The notes: generated by a model not told the origin, from the letters alone. Positions 16,150 through 25,025 are shown, numbered from the stretch's first letter. The stretch is 45,328 nt of DNA from Opitutaceae bacterium (GCA_005792355.1 SXSC01000237.1:1-45328); one strand, 5' to 3'. Made by a program: numbers and translations.

Positions 16150-17687
16150 ACTCCCTCCCGCTGCTCTCCCTCGTCATCTTCACCCCATGGGCCGGCGCCG
16201 TGCTGCTGACATTGCTTCGACGCGCTCCGGCGGCGACCAGCCGGGTCGCCGCGCTGGTTTTCAGTCTCTCAACGCTCGCGTTGTCGTGCGTGCTCCTGGC
16301 GGCGTTCGAGCCGGCGCGCACCGCGCCGCAGTTCGTCGAACGCCACGCGTGGATCGCCGCCCTCAACGTCCACTATCACCTCGGCCTCGACGGTCTCAGC
16401 CTTGTGCTGGTGTTGCTCACCGGCTTCATCACGCCGGCGGCGTTGCTCGCCTCGTGGCGCCTCGGGCATTCGGAGCGGCTGTTTGGCGCGCTCTTTCTCG
16501 TCCTGCAGGGCGCGGCGCTCGGCGTGTTTCTCGCCCTCGATTTTTTCCACTGGTTTGTGTTCTGGGAGCTGAGCCTCGTGCCGGCGTTCTTCCTGATCAA
16601 ACTTTGGGGCGGCCCGGGCGCGACCCGCGCCGCGTATCAGTTCGTGATCTACACGATTGGGGGCAGCGCCTTCATGCTGCTGGGCTTTGCCGCGCTCTTT
16701 GCCGCCACCGGCACGCTCGATTTTCTCCAACTCGCCCAACTTGGGGCCGACGGCACGCTCGCGCAAAAACTCGCCGCGACCGGCAGCTGGTGGCCGCAAG
16801 CCGTCTTCCTCGGCGTCTTCCTCGGGCTCGCCGTGAAGGTGCCGCTCTGGCCGTTCCACACCTGGCTGCCGCCGGCGTACGCCGAAGCGCCGACGGGCGC
16901 CTCGATGTTCCTGACCGGGGTCATGTCGAAAATGGGCGTCTACGGTTTCCTGCGCATCCTCTGGCCGCTTTTCCCGGCGGAACTCCACGCCGCGGCCCCC
17001 TACCTCCTCGCCCTCGCCCTCGGCGGGGTCGTGCTCGGTGCCTGGGCCGCCCTGCGCCAGACCGATCTCAAGCGCATGGTCGCGTATTCATCGATCAACC
17101 ACCTCAGCTACTGCCTGCTGGCGCTCTTCGCCGTCTCCTTCGCGACCGGACGCCCGGGCCTCTCGGGCGAAGCCGCCACCGCCGCCCTCAGCGGCACGAT
17201 CCTCCAGCTCTTCAACCACGGGCTCTCCGCCGCCGCCCTGTTCTCCTGCGTGGGTATTCTCGAAGCGCGCGCGGGCGGCAAGCGTGGCCTGAACGATTTT
17301 GGCGGCGTGCGCACCGCCGCGCCGATTTTCGCCGGACTCTGCGGCGCCTCGCTATTTTCCTCGCTCGGCCTGCCGGGGCTCAACGGCTTCGTGGGCGAGT
17401 TCCTGATCTTCCGCGGCGTCTTCGGCCTCGTCCCCGCCGCCGCCGCCGCCGCCTGCCTCGGTCTGCTCGCGACCGCGCTCTTCCTGCTGACCTTCTGGCA
17501 ACGCGTCTTCCACGGTCCGGTCAGTGGCGCCACCGCCGTAGGCTTTCAGGACCTGACGCTCCTGGAAGTCGCCACCTTGGCGCCCCTGGTCGTGCTGATG
17601 TTCGTCCTCGGCATTTTTCCGCAATTGCTCGCGGGCCTCATCAACCCCCTCGTCACCTCCTGGGCGGGTCACCTCACGCTGCCATGA
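16146..17687 (+). CDS. nuoM: Complex I subunit M, first copy, cluster 1
   Basis: A 513-residue antiporter-like subunit. Glu141 (FVFWELSLVPAFFLIKLWG) and Lys231 (AVKVPLWPFHTWLPPAYAEAPTG) are both present, so this copy should be an active proton channel. The TM12 acidic residue is also present (GLPGLNGFVGEF). It overlaps nuoL by 4 bases and the second nuoM by 4 bases, so the three are tightly coupled. Confidence 0.93.
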   Translation: MNSLPLLSLVIFTPWAGAVLLTLLRRAPAATSRVAALVFSLSTLALSCVLLAAFEPARTAPQFVERHAWIAALNVHYHLGLDGLSLVLVLLTGFITPAALLASWRLGHSERLFGALFLVLQGAALGVFLALDFFHWFVFWELSLVPAFFLIKLWGGPGATRAAYQFVIYTIGGSAFMLLGFAALFAATGTLDFLQLAQLGADGTLAQKLAATGSWWPQAVFLGVFLGLAVKVPLWPFHTWLPPAYAEAPTGASMFLTGVMSKMGVYGFLRILWPLFPAELHAAAPYLLALALGGVVLGAWAALRQTDLKRMVAYSSINHLSYCLLALFAVSFATGRPGLSGEAATAALSGTILQLFNHGLSAAALFSCVGILEARAGGKRGLNDFGGVRTAAPIFAGLCGASLFSSLGLPGLNGFVGEFLIFRGVFGLVPAAAAAACLGLLATALFLLTFWQRVFHGPVSGATAVGFQDLTLLEVATLAPLVVLMFVLGIFPQLLAGLINPLVTSWAGHLTLP

Positions 17688-19198
17688 ACGCGCTGCCGTG
17701 GACCATTTACTTCTCGTTTGCCGGCGCCGCCCTCGCGCTGCTGGCGGGTTCGCATTCCGCCGCGCTGGTCCGGCGGGTGGCCCTCGTCACCGCCCTCGCC
17801 GGTTTCGCCGCGGCACTGCTCGCCGCCGCCCGTTTCGCCCCCGGCCCCGGCCTGCAGACCATCGTAGACATTCCGTGGATACCCGAGCTCGGCATCCGCT
17901 ATCATCTCGCCGCCGATGGCATCAGCATGACGCTGATCATCCTCACCGGGATCGCCGCCACCGCGGGCGTGCTCTTCTCCTGGAACATCGAGGAACGCGT
18001 CGGCGAATTCTTCGCCCTTTACTTCGCGCTGATCGGCGGGGTCTACGGGGTGTTTCTCAGCTCCGATGCGTTCGTGCTCTTTGTCTTCTACGAAATCGCC
18101 ATCGTCCCGAAATATTTCCTGATCGCCAACTGGGGTTCCACCAACCGCGAGTACGGCGCGATGAAGCTCGTCCTCTACTCGTTTGCCGGCAGCGCCCTGG
18201 TCCTCGCGGGCCTGCTTTGGGCGTATGCGGCGGGTGGCGGCCAGAGTTTTGGGTTCAGTGAGCTCGCCCGCGCCGCGACCAATTTCTCGCGCATGGAGCA
18301 GATCGGAATGTTCGGGCTCGTGTTTCTGGGTTTTGCCGTGCTCGCGGGCCTCTTTCCGTTTCACACCTGGGCGCCGACGGGCCACGTCGCCGCCCCCACC
18401 GCGGCCTCGATGCTGCTCGCCGGTGTCGTGATGAAACTCGGCGCGTTTGGCTGCCTGCGCGTGGCGATGCCGCTCTTTCCCGTCGGCTTTGTCTACTGGC
18501 AGCCGGTCATCGCCTGGCTGGCCATCGCCGGCATCCTCTACGCCGGACTCGTCGCGCTCGTGCAGGAGGATTTCAAGTTCGTCATCGGCTACTCAAGCGT
18601 CAGCCACATGGGTTTCGTGCTGCTTGGGCTCGCCGCCGCCAATTCGCAAGCCGTCAGCGGCGCAGTCCTGCAGATGTTCTCCCATGGAGTGATCGCCGGC
18701 CTGTTGTTCGCCGTCGTCGGCCGGATGGTCTACGAGCGCACGCACACGCGCCGTCTGGCGGATCTGCGCCGGATGCCCCTGCACCAGTTGATGCCATTTG
18801 CCGCCCTGACCTTCGTGCTGGCGGGGCTCGCTTCGATGGGCATGCCCGGCTTCAGCGGTTTCCCGGCGGAACTCACGATCCTCATCGGCACCTGGAAGAC
18901 ATCGCCACTCTGGGCGGTGTTTGCCGCGGCCGGCATCTTGGTGGCCGCCGCCTTCACCTTACGCGTGATCCAAGTATCGTTCTTCGGCACCACCGACCAC
19001 TCGACGAACTCCTCCGCGGGCGCACCCGCCCACCTGGACCACGTTGAGCCCATCACCTGGCCCGAACGCGCCGGAGCCCTGCTGCTGATCGCGGCAACCG
19101 TTTACATCGGCCTGAAACCCGACGTCCTGCTGAGCTGGATTAATCCCGCACTGCAATCGCCGCTCATGCAGACGGTGCTGAAGGGAGGCTTGCCGTGA
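17684..19198 (+). CDS. nuoM: Second NuoM-like subunit lacking the TM7 lysine, cluster 1
   Basis: A 504-residue NuoM paralogue. TM5 Glu137 (FVFYEIAIVPKYFLIANWG), TM8 Lys251 (VVMKLGAFGCLR) and TM12 Glu396 (GFPAELTIL) are kept. The TM7 lysine, which in the other copies is nine residues before the Trp of PFHTW, is Leu220 here (FAVLAGLFPFHTWAP). The alignment needs no gap. Two M genes in tandem between L and N is the gene order I recall for the '2M' complex I described in Nitrospira and relatives. The subunit may be structural, or may pump by another route. ATGA overlap with the first nuoM, GTGA overlap with nuoN. Confidence 0.92.
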   Translation: MNALPWTIYFSFAGAALALLAGSHSAALVRRVALVTALAGFAAALLAAARFAPGPGLQTIVDIPWIPELGIRYHLAADGISMTLIILTGIAATAGVLFSWNIEERVGEFFALYFALIGGVYGVFLSSDAFVLFVFYEIAIVPKYFLIANWGSTNREYGAMKLVLYSFAGSALVLAGLLWAYAAGGGQSFGFSELARAATNFSRMEQIGMFGLVFLGFAVLAGLFPFHTWAPTGHVAAPTAASMLLAGVVMKLGAFGCLRVAMPLFPVGFVYWQPVIAWLAIAGILYAGLVALVQEDFKFVIGYSSVSHMGFVLLGLAAANSQAVSGAVLQMFSHGVIAGLLFAVVGRMVYERTHTRRLADLRRMPLHQLMPFAALTFVLAGLASMGMPGFSGFPAELTILIGTWKTSPLWAVFAAAGILVAAAFTLRVIQVSFFGTTDHSTNSSAGAPAHLDHVEPITWPERAGALLLIAATVYIGLKPDVLLSWINPALQSPLMQTVLKGGLP

Positions 19199-20661
19199 GC
19201 GTCAACTACTCCGAACTGCTGCGTGCGTTGCTTCCCGAGGCGTGCCTCGTCGTCGGCGCCTTGGTCGTGCTCGGCGTCGATCTCATCGCCTGCCGCGGGC
19301 GTGGTCAGGCCGTCCGGATGACTGCCGCCAGCTTGATCGGGGTGGTTGCCCTCGTGGGCGCAATGTTCGCCGTCATCATGGTGGGTTGCGGTGGCCCGAT
19401 GTTTGGCGGAGTCTTGACCCTCGATCCTCTCACCTTCGCCACGCGGTTGGGCGTGCTGGGGCTGGCGTTGCTGACGGTGGCGATGTGTGGCGACGTCGTG
19501 CGCCTGCCCAATCCCGCCGAGTATGTGGCCGTGCTCCTGTTCGCCACCACCGGCTTCACCTTGATGGCGGCGGCGCAACAGCTGCTGCTCGCCTTTCTCG
19601 CCCTCGAACTCGCCAGCCTCTCGCTCTACGTGCTCGCCGGCTTCGACAAGTCCCGCCGTGAATCCGCGGAGGCCGCACTCAAGTATTTCCTGTTTGGCGG
19701 AATCTCCGCGGCTTTTCTCCTCTTCGGCTTCAGCCTGATCTACGGGCTGACCGGTTCGATCGAGCTCCTGGAAATCTCGCGCCAGATCGGCACGCAACCG
19801 GCCAGCACTTTGCTTGTCGTTGCGCTCGTGATGATCTTGGTCGGGTTCGGCTACAAAGCCGCCGCCGCGCCGTTTCACCTCTGGGCACCCGACGTGTATC
19901 AGGGAGCCCCGGCGTCCTCGGCCGCCCTCATCGCATCCGCCTCGAAGCTCGCCGGCTTCACGCTGTTTGTCCGTCTCCTCTGGGGCGGCTTCGGGGCGGC
20001 TCCAGGTCATTCCTCGATGCCTTCCTGGCTGCCCGTCGTCGCCATCATCGCCGCAGTCTCGTTGGTGCTCGGCAATGTCGCGGCGCTGGCGCAATCGAAT
20101 GTCCGCCGGCTGCTCGCGTACTCGGCCATTGGCCATGCGGGCGGGTTGCTGCTCGGGGTCATGGTGGCGGGTCGCGCCGGCCCCGGGCCGCTTTTTTATT
20201 ACGCCGTCACCTACGGGCTCGCGGCGGTCGGCGCCTTCGGCGTCATCGCCGTTGTCGACCGCGCCGGCTCGTGTCAGAATATCACCGACTTGGCCGGACT
20301 GCACCGCCGCTCGCCGTTGCTCGCGGGTTGCCTGGCGATCTTTGTTTTGTCGCTCGCAGGGATTCCGCCGCTCGCGGGGTTTTTCGGCAAGTTCATCGTG
20401 TTTGCCGAGGCCCTGAAATCCGGCGGTCTCGCCACTTCGACGGGCTGGCTCGCGCTCCTCGCCATTGCGATGAGCGCCGTCGCGCTCTACTATTATCTGC
20501 TCATCCTCAAGCAGGCGCTGGTGGCGCCGCCGGCCGGATCCGCCGCGCGCCTCAAGGTGCCCGCCGACGCCGGCATCGTGCTCGTCGTGACCGCGCTCTT
20601 GCTTCTGCTGCTGGGACTTTCCCCCTCGATTGTTCTACAGCTGCTATCACGCACGACGTGA
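19195..20661 (+). CDS. nuoN: Complex I subunit N, cluster 1
   Basis: A 488-residue antiporter-like subunit with Glu138 (LALELASLSLYVLAGF), Lys221 (GFGYKAAAAPFHLWAPDVYQGAP) and Lys in the TM12 region (GFFGKFIVFAEALKSG), the NuoN pattern. It starts at GTG 19195, overlapping the second nuoM. It is the last gene of the cluster. The 88-base gap after it holds a GGTTTTC/GAAAACC stem (20679-20701) without a T run. Confidence 0.93.
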   Translation: MSVNYSELLRALLPEACLVVGALVVLGVDLIACRGRGQAVRMTAASLIGVVALVGAMFAVIMVGCGGPMFGGVLTLDPLTFATRLGVLGLALLTVAMCGDVVRLPNPAEYVAVLLFATTGFTLMAAAQQLLLAFLALELASLSLYVLAGFDKSRRESAEAALKYFLFGGISAAFLLFGFSLIYGLTGSIELLEISRQIGTQPASTLLVVALVMILVGFGYKAAAAPFHLWAPDVYQGAPASSAALIASASKLAGFTLFVRLLWGGFGAAPGHSSMPSWLPVVAIIAAVSLVLGNVAALAQSNVRRLLAYSAIGHAGGLLLGVMVAGRAGPGPLFYYAVTYGLAAVGAFGVIAVVDRAGSCQNITDLAGLHRRSPLLAGCLAIFVLSLAGIPPLAGFFGKFIVFAEALKSGGLATSTGWLALLAIAMSAVALYYYLLILKQALVAPPAGSAARLKVPADAGIVLVVTALLLLLLGLSPSIVLQLLSRTT

Positions 20662-20706
20662 CGTTGGATTCGCGTTGGGTTTTCACGCCGCACGAAAACC
20701 TGCAGG

Positions 20707-20735
20707 TTGACAGCAAGCGACCTGAGGTCTGTTTC
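20707..20735 (+). promoter_or_regulatory. Possible promoter of the nucleotidyltransferase-like gene
   Basis: A perfect -35 hexamer TTGACA (20707-20712) lies 38 bases before the GTG start. The -10 position 17 bases on is TGTTTC, a poor match, so the call is weak. The gene differs in composition from the nuo cluster and probably has its own promoter. Confidence 0.25.
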
Positions 20736-20749
20736 TTCGCATCGTAAAC

Positions 20750-21610
20750 GTGAAAACAATTTCAGGAAATCACATCGTGGTTCTAAAAAACCAGATGGTT
20801 TTGGCCACCACCGAAATCGAAGCCCGGCCAGACGGTGTCGCCCTTAAATTCGCCGGCACGGAAACTTCCGTGCGGGTTGAAGACATCGCGGTTATTTATC
20901 AGACCGGTAAGATTGACCACATCCCGATCGACCCGGCGATACTCTCCACGCTCGCCACCCTGGAGGTTGGAATCAGGAAATACGAAGCCAGCGGAGGGCG
21001 GCGTTTCCCCTATACAATTTGCGGGGGGGTATCGCTCGCCCTGACCCTGATCCCCAATCGGACGACCGAAGATATCGATATCGTAGCCCGGGAACCGATT
21101 GAAGAATTCTTGAGCAGGGAAAACCTCCACTGGGACTATCGGGTTGAGTTCCTTGACGAATCAGCCCTCTCGCTCATGGGGGACTGGCAAGCGCGAACCT
21201 CGATTGCCATCGGGCCAACCGGACTCGAGTTCCGGCTTATGCATCCCCTGGACACCATCATGCAAAAGCTGCTGCGTTGGAGCGACCGGGATTTTGCGGA
21301 AAGGGACTGGCCGGACATCAAAGCGATCGTCTCGGCCCTGCAGCCGACGGAGGACACGCTGAAAAAACTCCTCACGGAGAACCCATTTCGCTATACCAAA
21401 GGCACGGGGCCGATGGCAATTGCGACGGACGCCATCGACGCGAACACCCGAGCATTTATTGCGGAGTTTATGCCGGATACGACGTACGAGAAACTTGCCG
21501 AGCTGGCATTCGCCAATCTTGCCAAAAAATTGGGGCGGGCACATCTTCTTCCGCTCGCAACGCCGAATGTCGACCTTAGACAGAAAATCAAACCTGTGGA
21601 ATTGGAATGA
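20750..21610 (+). CDS. Nucleotidyltransferase-like protein (AbiEii/MNT type)
   Basis: A 286-residue protein. The middle part reads YTICGGVSLALTL, then NRTTEDIDIVA (about 91-115), the G-G...D-x-D core of nucleotidyltransferase-fold proteins such as AbiEii-like toxins and minimal nucleotidyltransferases. Further on, LEFRLMHPLDTIMQKLLRW and DWPDIKAIVSAL fit the conserved C-terminal helices of this group. The first 90 residues (FAGTETSVRVEDIAVIYQTG and following) are not recognised. The GTG start at 20750 is used. The sequence is lower in GC than the nuo genes. Possible AbiE-type defence or toxin function is suggested only by the fold; no classical AbiEi antitoxin is adjacent. Confidence 0.55.
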   Translation: MKTISGNHIVVLKNQMVLATTEIEARPDGVALKFAGTETSVRVEDIAVIYQTGKIDHIPIDPAILSTLATLEVGIRKYEASGGRRFPYTICGGVSLALTLIPNRTTEDIDIVAREPIEEFLSRENLHWDYRVEFLDESALSLMGDWQARTSIAIGPTGLEFRLMHPLDTIMQKLLRWSDRDFAERDWPDIKAIVSALQPTEDTLKKLLTENPFRYTKGTGPMAIATDAIDANTRAFIAEFMPDTTYEKLAELAFANLAKKLGRAHLLPLATPNVDLRQKIKPVELE

Positions 21611-21623
21611 CCCAAGATGCCCC

Positions 21624-21845
21624 TTGGGCGTGTTGCGAGTCAAGTGGACTGAGGGTGCGACCTTGGGAGCGGAGGAAATCGAGGAGCTTCAGGATAACCG
21701 AAACCTGAACCCCGACAGCCGCATCCGCAAATCCGCGGGAGACCTCCTCAATGCCATCGCGGGCCGAGACTCCGGGCACGCTGCCCACCTGATGGAAACA
21801 AGGAACTTTCAACACGTGAAGAGACTTATCACGCAATTGCCGTAA
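21624..21845 (+). CDS. Small protein downstream of the nucleotidyltransferase
   Basis: A possible 73-residue protein starting at TTG 21624 or GTG 21630, 13-19 bases after the nucleotidyltransferase stop. It is hydrophilic (WTEGATLGAEEIEELQDNR near the start, then LLNAIAGRDSGHAAHLMETR) with helix-like segments and no known family. Placement right behind the nucleotidyltransferase suggests an accessory or antitoxin partner, but that is inference. The same frame is open far upstream inside the nucleotidyltransferase gene, which is a shadow. Confidence 0.35.
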   Translation: MGVLRVKWTEGATLGAEEIEELQDNRNLNPDSRIRKSAGDLLNAIAGRDSGHAAHLMETRNFQHVKRLITQLP

Positions 21846-21959
21846 GTCGGGGGCCATGAATGCTGGTTCTCCCGAGGCGAGAAGGGCGGAGAGGCGCCAG
21901 GACCAACTGCGGGTTTCAGGATAATCCCAAGCCAGCGAAAAACGATCGAGCGGGGCACC

Positions 21960-24269
21960 TCAAAACAACGGCGTGTTGTTCTTCGGATCGTTGAGCAGGG
22001 CCTCGAACCGCGGGTCGCCGCGCAGCGGGAAATAGGTGGGGTCGAGTCGCATCTCGAACACATAACATCCTGAATTCGGAATCGCGAGCAGCCGGGCATA
22101 GATCGCGATCGCCGCTTCCTTGTGCCCCGTCCATGACTCCACAAAGGCCTCCGCGCTCGGAACGGCGCTCGAGGCGCCTTCTGGCTGTCGTCCTGTGGCA
22201 TCAATCTCCTTTGCCCGGAGAAAGCAGCGCAGCGCTTCTTCCCGACGGCCGAGGAGAGCTTCCATTTTTGCGAGGCGCGTCCAATCCACCCTTCTCATTG
22301 TCGCGTCATTCACCCGGGTTCGAGCCTCGTCGGCATCGTCGCTGATCCGAGCGCGGGCGGCGGCCGTGTTTCCTTTGGCCGCCAATGCAATTGCCGCGTC
22401 GAGCGCGGACGCGGACCGCACCACTTCCTCCAATTTCCCGTGGGCCATGGCCCACTCTGCACGGACACGCTTGCCGTCGTCTGAGTTCGACTGCTCCGGA
22501 GACAGTCGCTCGAAAAATGCCTCAAGTTCGCGCGCCGATCCCCGCGCCAGAAAAGGAATCCGTGCGAGGGTGTAAGCATACGCCAAATCGTCGGGCGCCA
22601 TCTCCACGAGCCGGCGCTGCACCACCAATGCTTCTTCGAAGCGACGGACGGCACGGAGCGCCCCAGCCAACGGCCATGTTGTGTTGGGACGGGATGGATC
22701 CAGTTGCACGGCTGTTCGGCTGCTGTCCAACGCTTCCCGCCAAAGCCCTTGTTCCCTCTGGACACGGGCAAGTCCGTTGTGGGCTTCGGGGGCGTTGGGT
22801 TGGAGACGTATCGATTTTTCAAACGCCGCCTTGGCGCGGTCTAAATCCCTCATTCCCACAACATAAAACCAACCGAGGCTGCGGGAGACCTCGGGCGCCT
22901 CGGGGTCGAGCCTCAAGGCGGTATCGAGTGCCGGTCTTGACCGGGCCAGCGCCTCCGCAGATCCTCTCCCGAACGCATCGCTGAGATCGCACCAAGCAAC
23001 CGTGAAACGCGGATCCAACGCCACGGCCCGCTCGAGCAACGACACTCTTTCACGACGAGAGTCGTCGCTCAGGGCCTGGGCGCGTCGATGGAGAATCGCA
23101 CGCGCCTGCAACCACAAATCGTAGGCCGCGAGATTTTCGGTCGGCCGGCGCTCCAAGAGCTTCTTCGTCTCCGGTGAAATTACCGCCTGCAGCGCGCCGG
23201 CGATCTCGGTGGCGAGGGCGGCTTGGATCGTGAAAATTTCCTTCGACGAGAGTTCGCGGTCGTAGCTCTTCGCCCAGAGATGCTCGTCGTTCGCCGCGCG
23301 GATCAGCTGACCGGTGATGCGCAATTGATTGCCCGCCCGGCGCACGCTGCCCTCCAAGATGTAGGCGACGCCCAGTTCGCGTGCAATCAGCGGGATCTTT
23401 TTCGTCGTGCTGCGATACTCCATCACTGACGTGCGCGAATTGACGCGCAGCCCTGGGATGTTGGAGAGGTGGATGAGAATATCCTCATGCATGCCGTCGG
23501 AGAAAAACGCCGTGTTATCCTTGTCATCGCTCATGTTTTCAAACGGCAACACCGCGATGGATTTGTCCGTGGCGAGCGGCGCCGGGGCGACTGCACTTGG
23601 CACGGCCGCGGCGGGAACAGCAGCCGCCGCCGGCGCTGGCTTCGATTCAGCGATCGTCCTTGGGGCTGAGGCTGTCTCCCTGCCGGCCGGCCGCAGCGCG
23701 AAGTAAACGACCAGCGCGAGCACCGCGGCGCCGAGCGTGGCGGTGGCCCAGAGCGGCAAGCCTGGCTTCACGGCCAGAGTCTGCGCGCCCGGGTGCGAGG
23801 TAACGGGCGCGGCGGTTGCGGCCGGTGCGCCCGCACCGGCCAGCAGTTTTTGCACACGGGTCACGAACGCCGTCGAGGTTACGCCTCCTGGCAACTTGGT
23901 CCACTGCACTTCACGGAACTTGTCAGGCACACGGGCGGCAGCGTCGGTGGTGTCGTCGATCACCACGGGCATCAAGAACGCCTTGTCCTGCGCCATGTCC
24001 AACGTGCGGTTCACCGCCAGATTCCACTCCCGGCGAAAATAACCTTCCTCGCGCTGCTGGGTGCTCGCCGAAATCACCGGCACGAACAACGCGCAGGACT
24101 GGATCTGCTTTTTGATTTTGGCATCCCACGCATCGCCGCCGCCAAGTTCGCTTTGGTCGAACCAAACTTCGACGCCGCCCGCGCCCAGCGCCTGGCAAAT
24201 GCGCGTCGCCGCCACCGCATCTTGCGACGCGTAGCTGAGGAAGACGGCTTTACCTGCGGATTCGGACAT
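21960..24269 (-). CDS. TIR domain-transmembrane-TolB/FlgO-like-TPR protein
   Basis: A 769-residue modular protein. Residues 7-142 are a TIR domain (AVFLSYASQD, VEVWFDQSELGGG; a candidate catalytic Glu is Glu81 in FRREWNLAV). Residues about 171-192 are a transmembrane helix. An Ala/Pro linker leads to a TolB-N/FlgO-like domain (about 232-360: KSIAVLPFENMSDD, LRVNSRTSVMEYR, AYILEGSVRR, LIRAANDEHLWAKSYDREL). Residues about 385-765 are TPRs (IRLQPNAPEAHNGLARVQRE). The TolB-like plus TPR part is common at the C-terminus of adenylate cyclase and kinase receptors; here TIR replaces the output domain. It reads against the surrounding genes. Confidence 0.85.
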   Translation of the reverse strand: MSESAGKAVFLSYASQDAVAATRICQALGAGGVEVWFDQSELGGGDAWDAKIKKQIQSCALFVPVISASTQQREEGYFRREWNLAVNRTLDMAQDKAFLMPVVIDDTTDAAARVPDKFREVQWTKLPGGVTSTAFVTRVQKLLAGAGAPAATAAPVTSHPGAQTLAVKPGLPLWATATLGAAVLALVVYFALRPAGRETASAPRTIAESKPAPAAAAVPAAAVPSAVAPAPLATDKSIAVLPFENMSDDKDNTAFFSDGMHEDILIHLSNIPGLRVNSRTSVMEYRSTTKKIPLIARELGVAYILEGSVRRAGNQLRITGQLIRAANDEHLWAKSYDRELSSKEIFTIQAALATEIAGALQAVISPETKKLLERRPTENLAAYDLWLQARAILHRRAQALSDDSRRERVSLLERAVALDPRFTVAWCDLSDAFGRGSAEALARSRPALDTALRLDPEAPEVSRSLGWFYVVGMRDLDRAKAAFEKSIRLQPNAPEAHNGLARVQREQGLWREALDSSRTAVQLDPSRPNTTWPLAGALRAVRRFEEALVVQRRLVEMAPDDLAYAYTLARIPFLARGSARELEAFFERLSPEQSNSDDGKRVRAEWAMAHGKLEEVVRSASALDAAIALAAKGNTAAARARISDDADEARTRVNDATMRRVDWTRLAKMEALLGRREEALRCFLRAKEIDATGRQPEGASSAVPSAEAFVESWTGHKEAAIAIYARLLAIPNSGCYVFEMRLDPTYFPLRGDPRFEALLNDPKNNTPLF

Positions 24270-24493
24270 GGTCGGGGGAAAGTGGGTGGCGCCGGGAACG
24301 GTCCTACCTTTTCGAGGAGGGCCGGCACTTGCGAGTTCATTGTTTCCGATCGGCCAGCGGCAGTTCGATCTGATCGTTTGATGCTAAGAAAAGGGGCGCT
24401 GACGGAGCCACCTCGCGCATTGCGGTTGACCGCAAACCGGAGCCGGGCGGCTCGTCCATTGAATGCGGCCGAAAGTGTGCGGCAGAGGCGGGG

Positions 24494-24787
24494 TCAATCC
24501 TGTGGATCGATGAAGTCGCGGAGCCGGGCGGCCATGACTTCATAGACGATCGAGCGGGCGGCCGCGTATACGCAGACGATCGAACCGTCCAACACATGGC
24601 GGTAAACCACCCGGTGGGTGCCGACGCGAAGCCGGTAGTAGCCGGCCAAGTTATCCTCGAGCGGCTTGGTGTCTCCCCGGCCGTGCGCCAGGCCGAGGAT
24701 CGCGGCCTTCAGAGCCCGGCGCGGTTCGGGGGCCAGCGTGCGCTGGTAGTCGCGCACTTGTTGACGGACTTGTACTTCAGTCGGCAA
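24494..24787 (-). CDS. RelE/ParE-family toxin
   Basis: A 97-residue protein with the RelE/ParE pattern: RDYQRTLAPEPRRALKAAILGLAHG (helices), then KPLEDNLAGYYRLRVGTHRVVYRHV, where the YRLRVGxxRVVYR strand pair is typical, and YAAARSIVYEVMAARLRDF. Such proteins cleave mRNA at the ribosome (RelE) or poison gyrase (ParE); which one applies cannot be told. It overlaps the upstream Phd-like gene by 11 bases. Confidence 0.82.
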   Translation of the reverse strand: MPTEVQVRQQVRDYQRTLAPEPRRALKAAILGLAHGRGDTKPLEDNLAGYYRLRVGTHRVVYRHVLDGSIVCVYAAARSIVYEVMAARLRDFIDPQD

Positions 24788-25025
24788 GGGCAGAAGCTGG
24801 GTATAACTTGCCCTTGCCGGCCTTGTCCGCCCTCCAGGCGCGGACGAAGGCGGGATCGGCGAGGAGTTCCATCGTCTCGGCGATGCCTTCCATCCGCTCC
24901 CGTGAAATCACGAAAGCGACGGTCTCGTTGTGCTTCGTCACTCCCACCACCCTGCCTTTTTGCGCGGCGCGGACGACGGCGGGAAATTTGGCCTGGGCGG
25001 CAGTGATGGAATACGTAGTTTGCAT
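24777..25025 (-). CDS. Phd/YefM-like antitoxin
   Basis: An 82-residue protein starting MQTTYSITAAQAKFPAVVRAA, the YefM/Phd fold, with the KHNETVAFVISRERM strand. The C-terminal half (about 50-82) would wrap the toxin. The start at 25025 is chosen because the domain begins there; an in-frame ATG at 25061 adds an unconserved stretch. The gene precedes and overlaps the RelE/ParE-like toxin, the normal order, and probably represses its own promoter in the 25026-25258 gap. Confidence 0.8.
   Translation of the reverse strand: MQTTYSITAAQAKFPAVVRAAQKGRVVGVTKHNETVAFVISRERMEGIAETMELLADPAFVRAWRADKAGKGKLYPASALAD

Noticed and set aside
20662-20749. Intrinsic terminator after nuoN of cluster 1
   Set aside because: A GGTTTTC/GAAAACC stem exists but no T run follows it, so I did not call a terminator.
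21960-25025. Whole region as a known defence island (Thoeris or CBASS)
   Set aside because: A TIR protein is present, but no ThsA, cyclic nucleotide synthase, effector nuclease or other partner gene is next to it.
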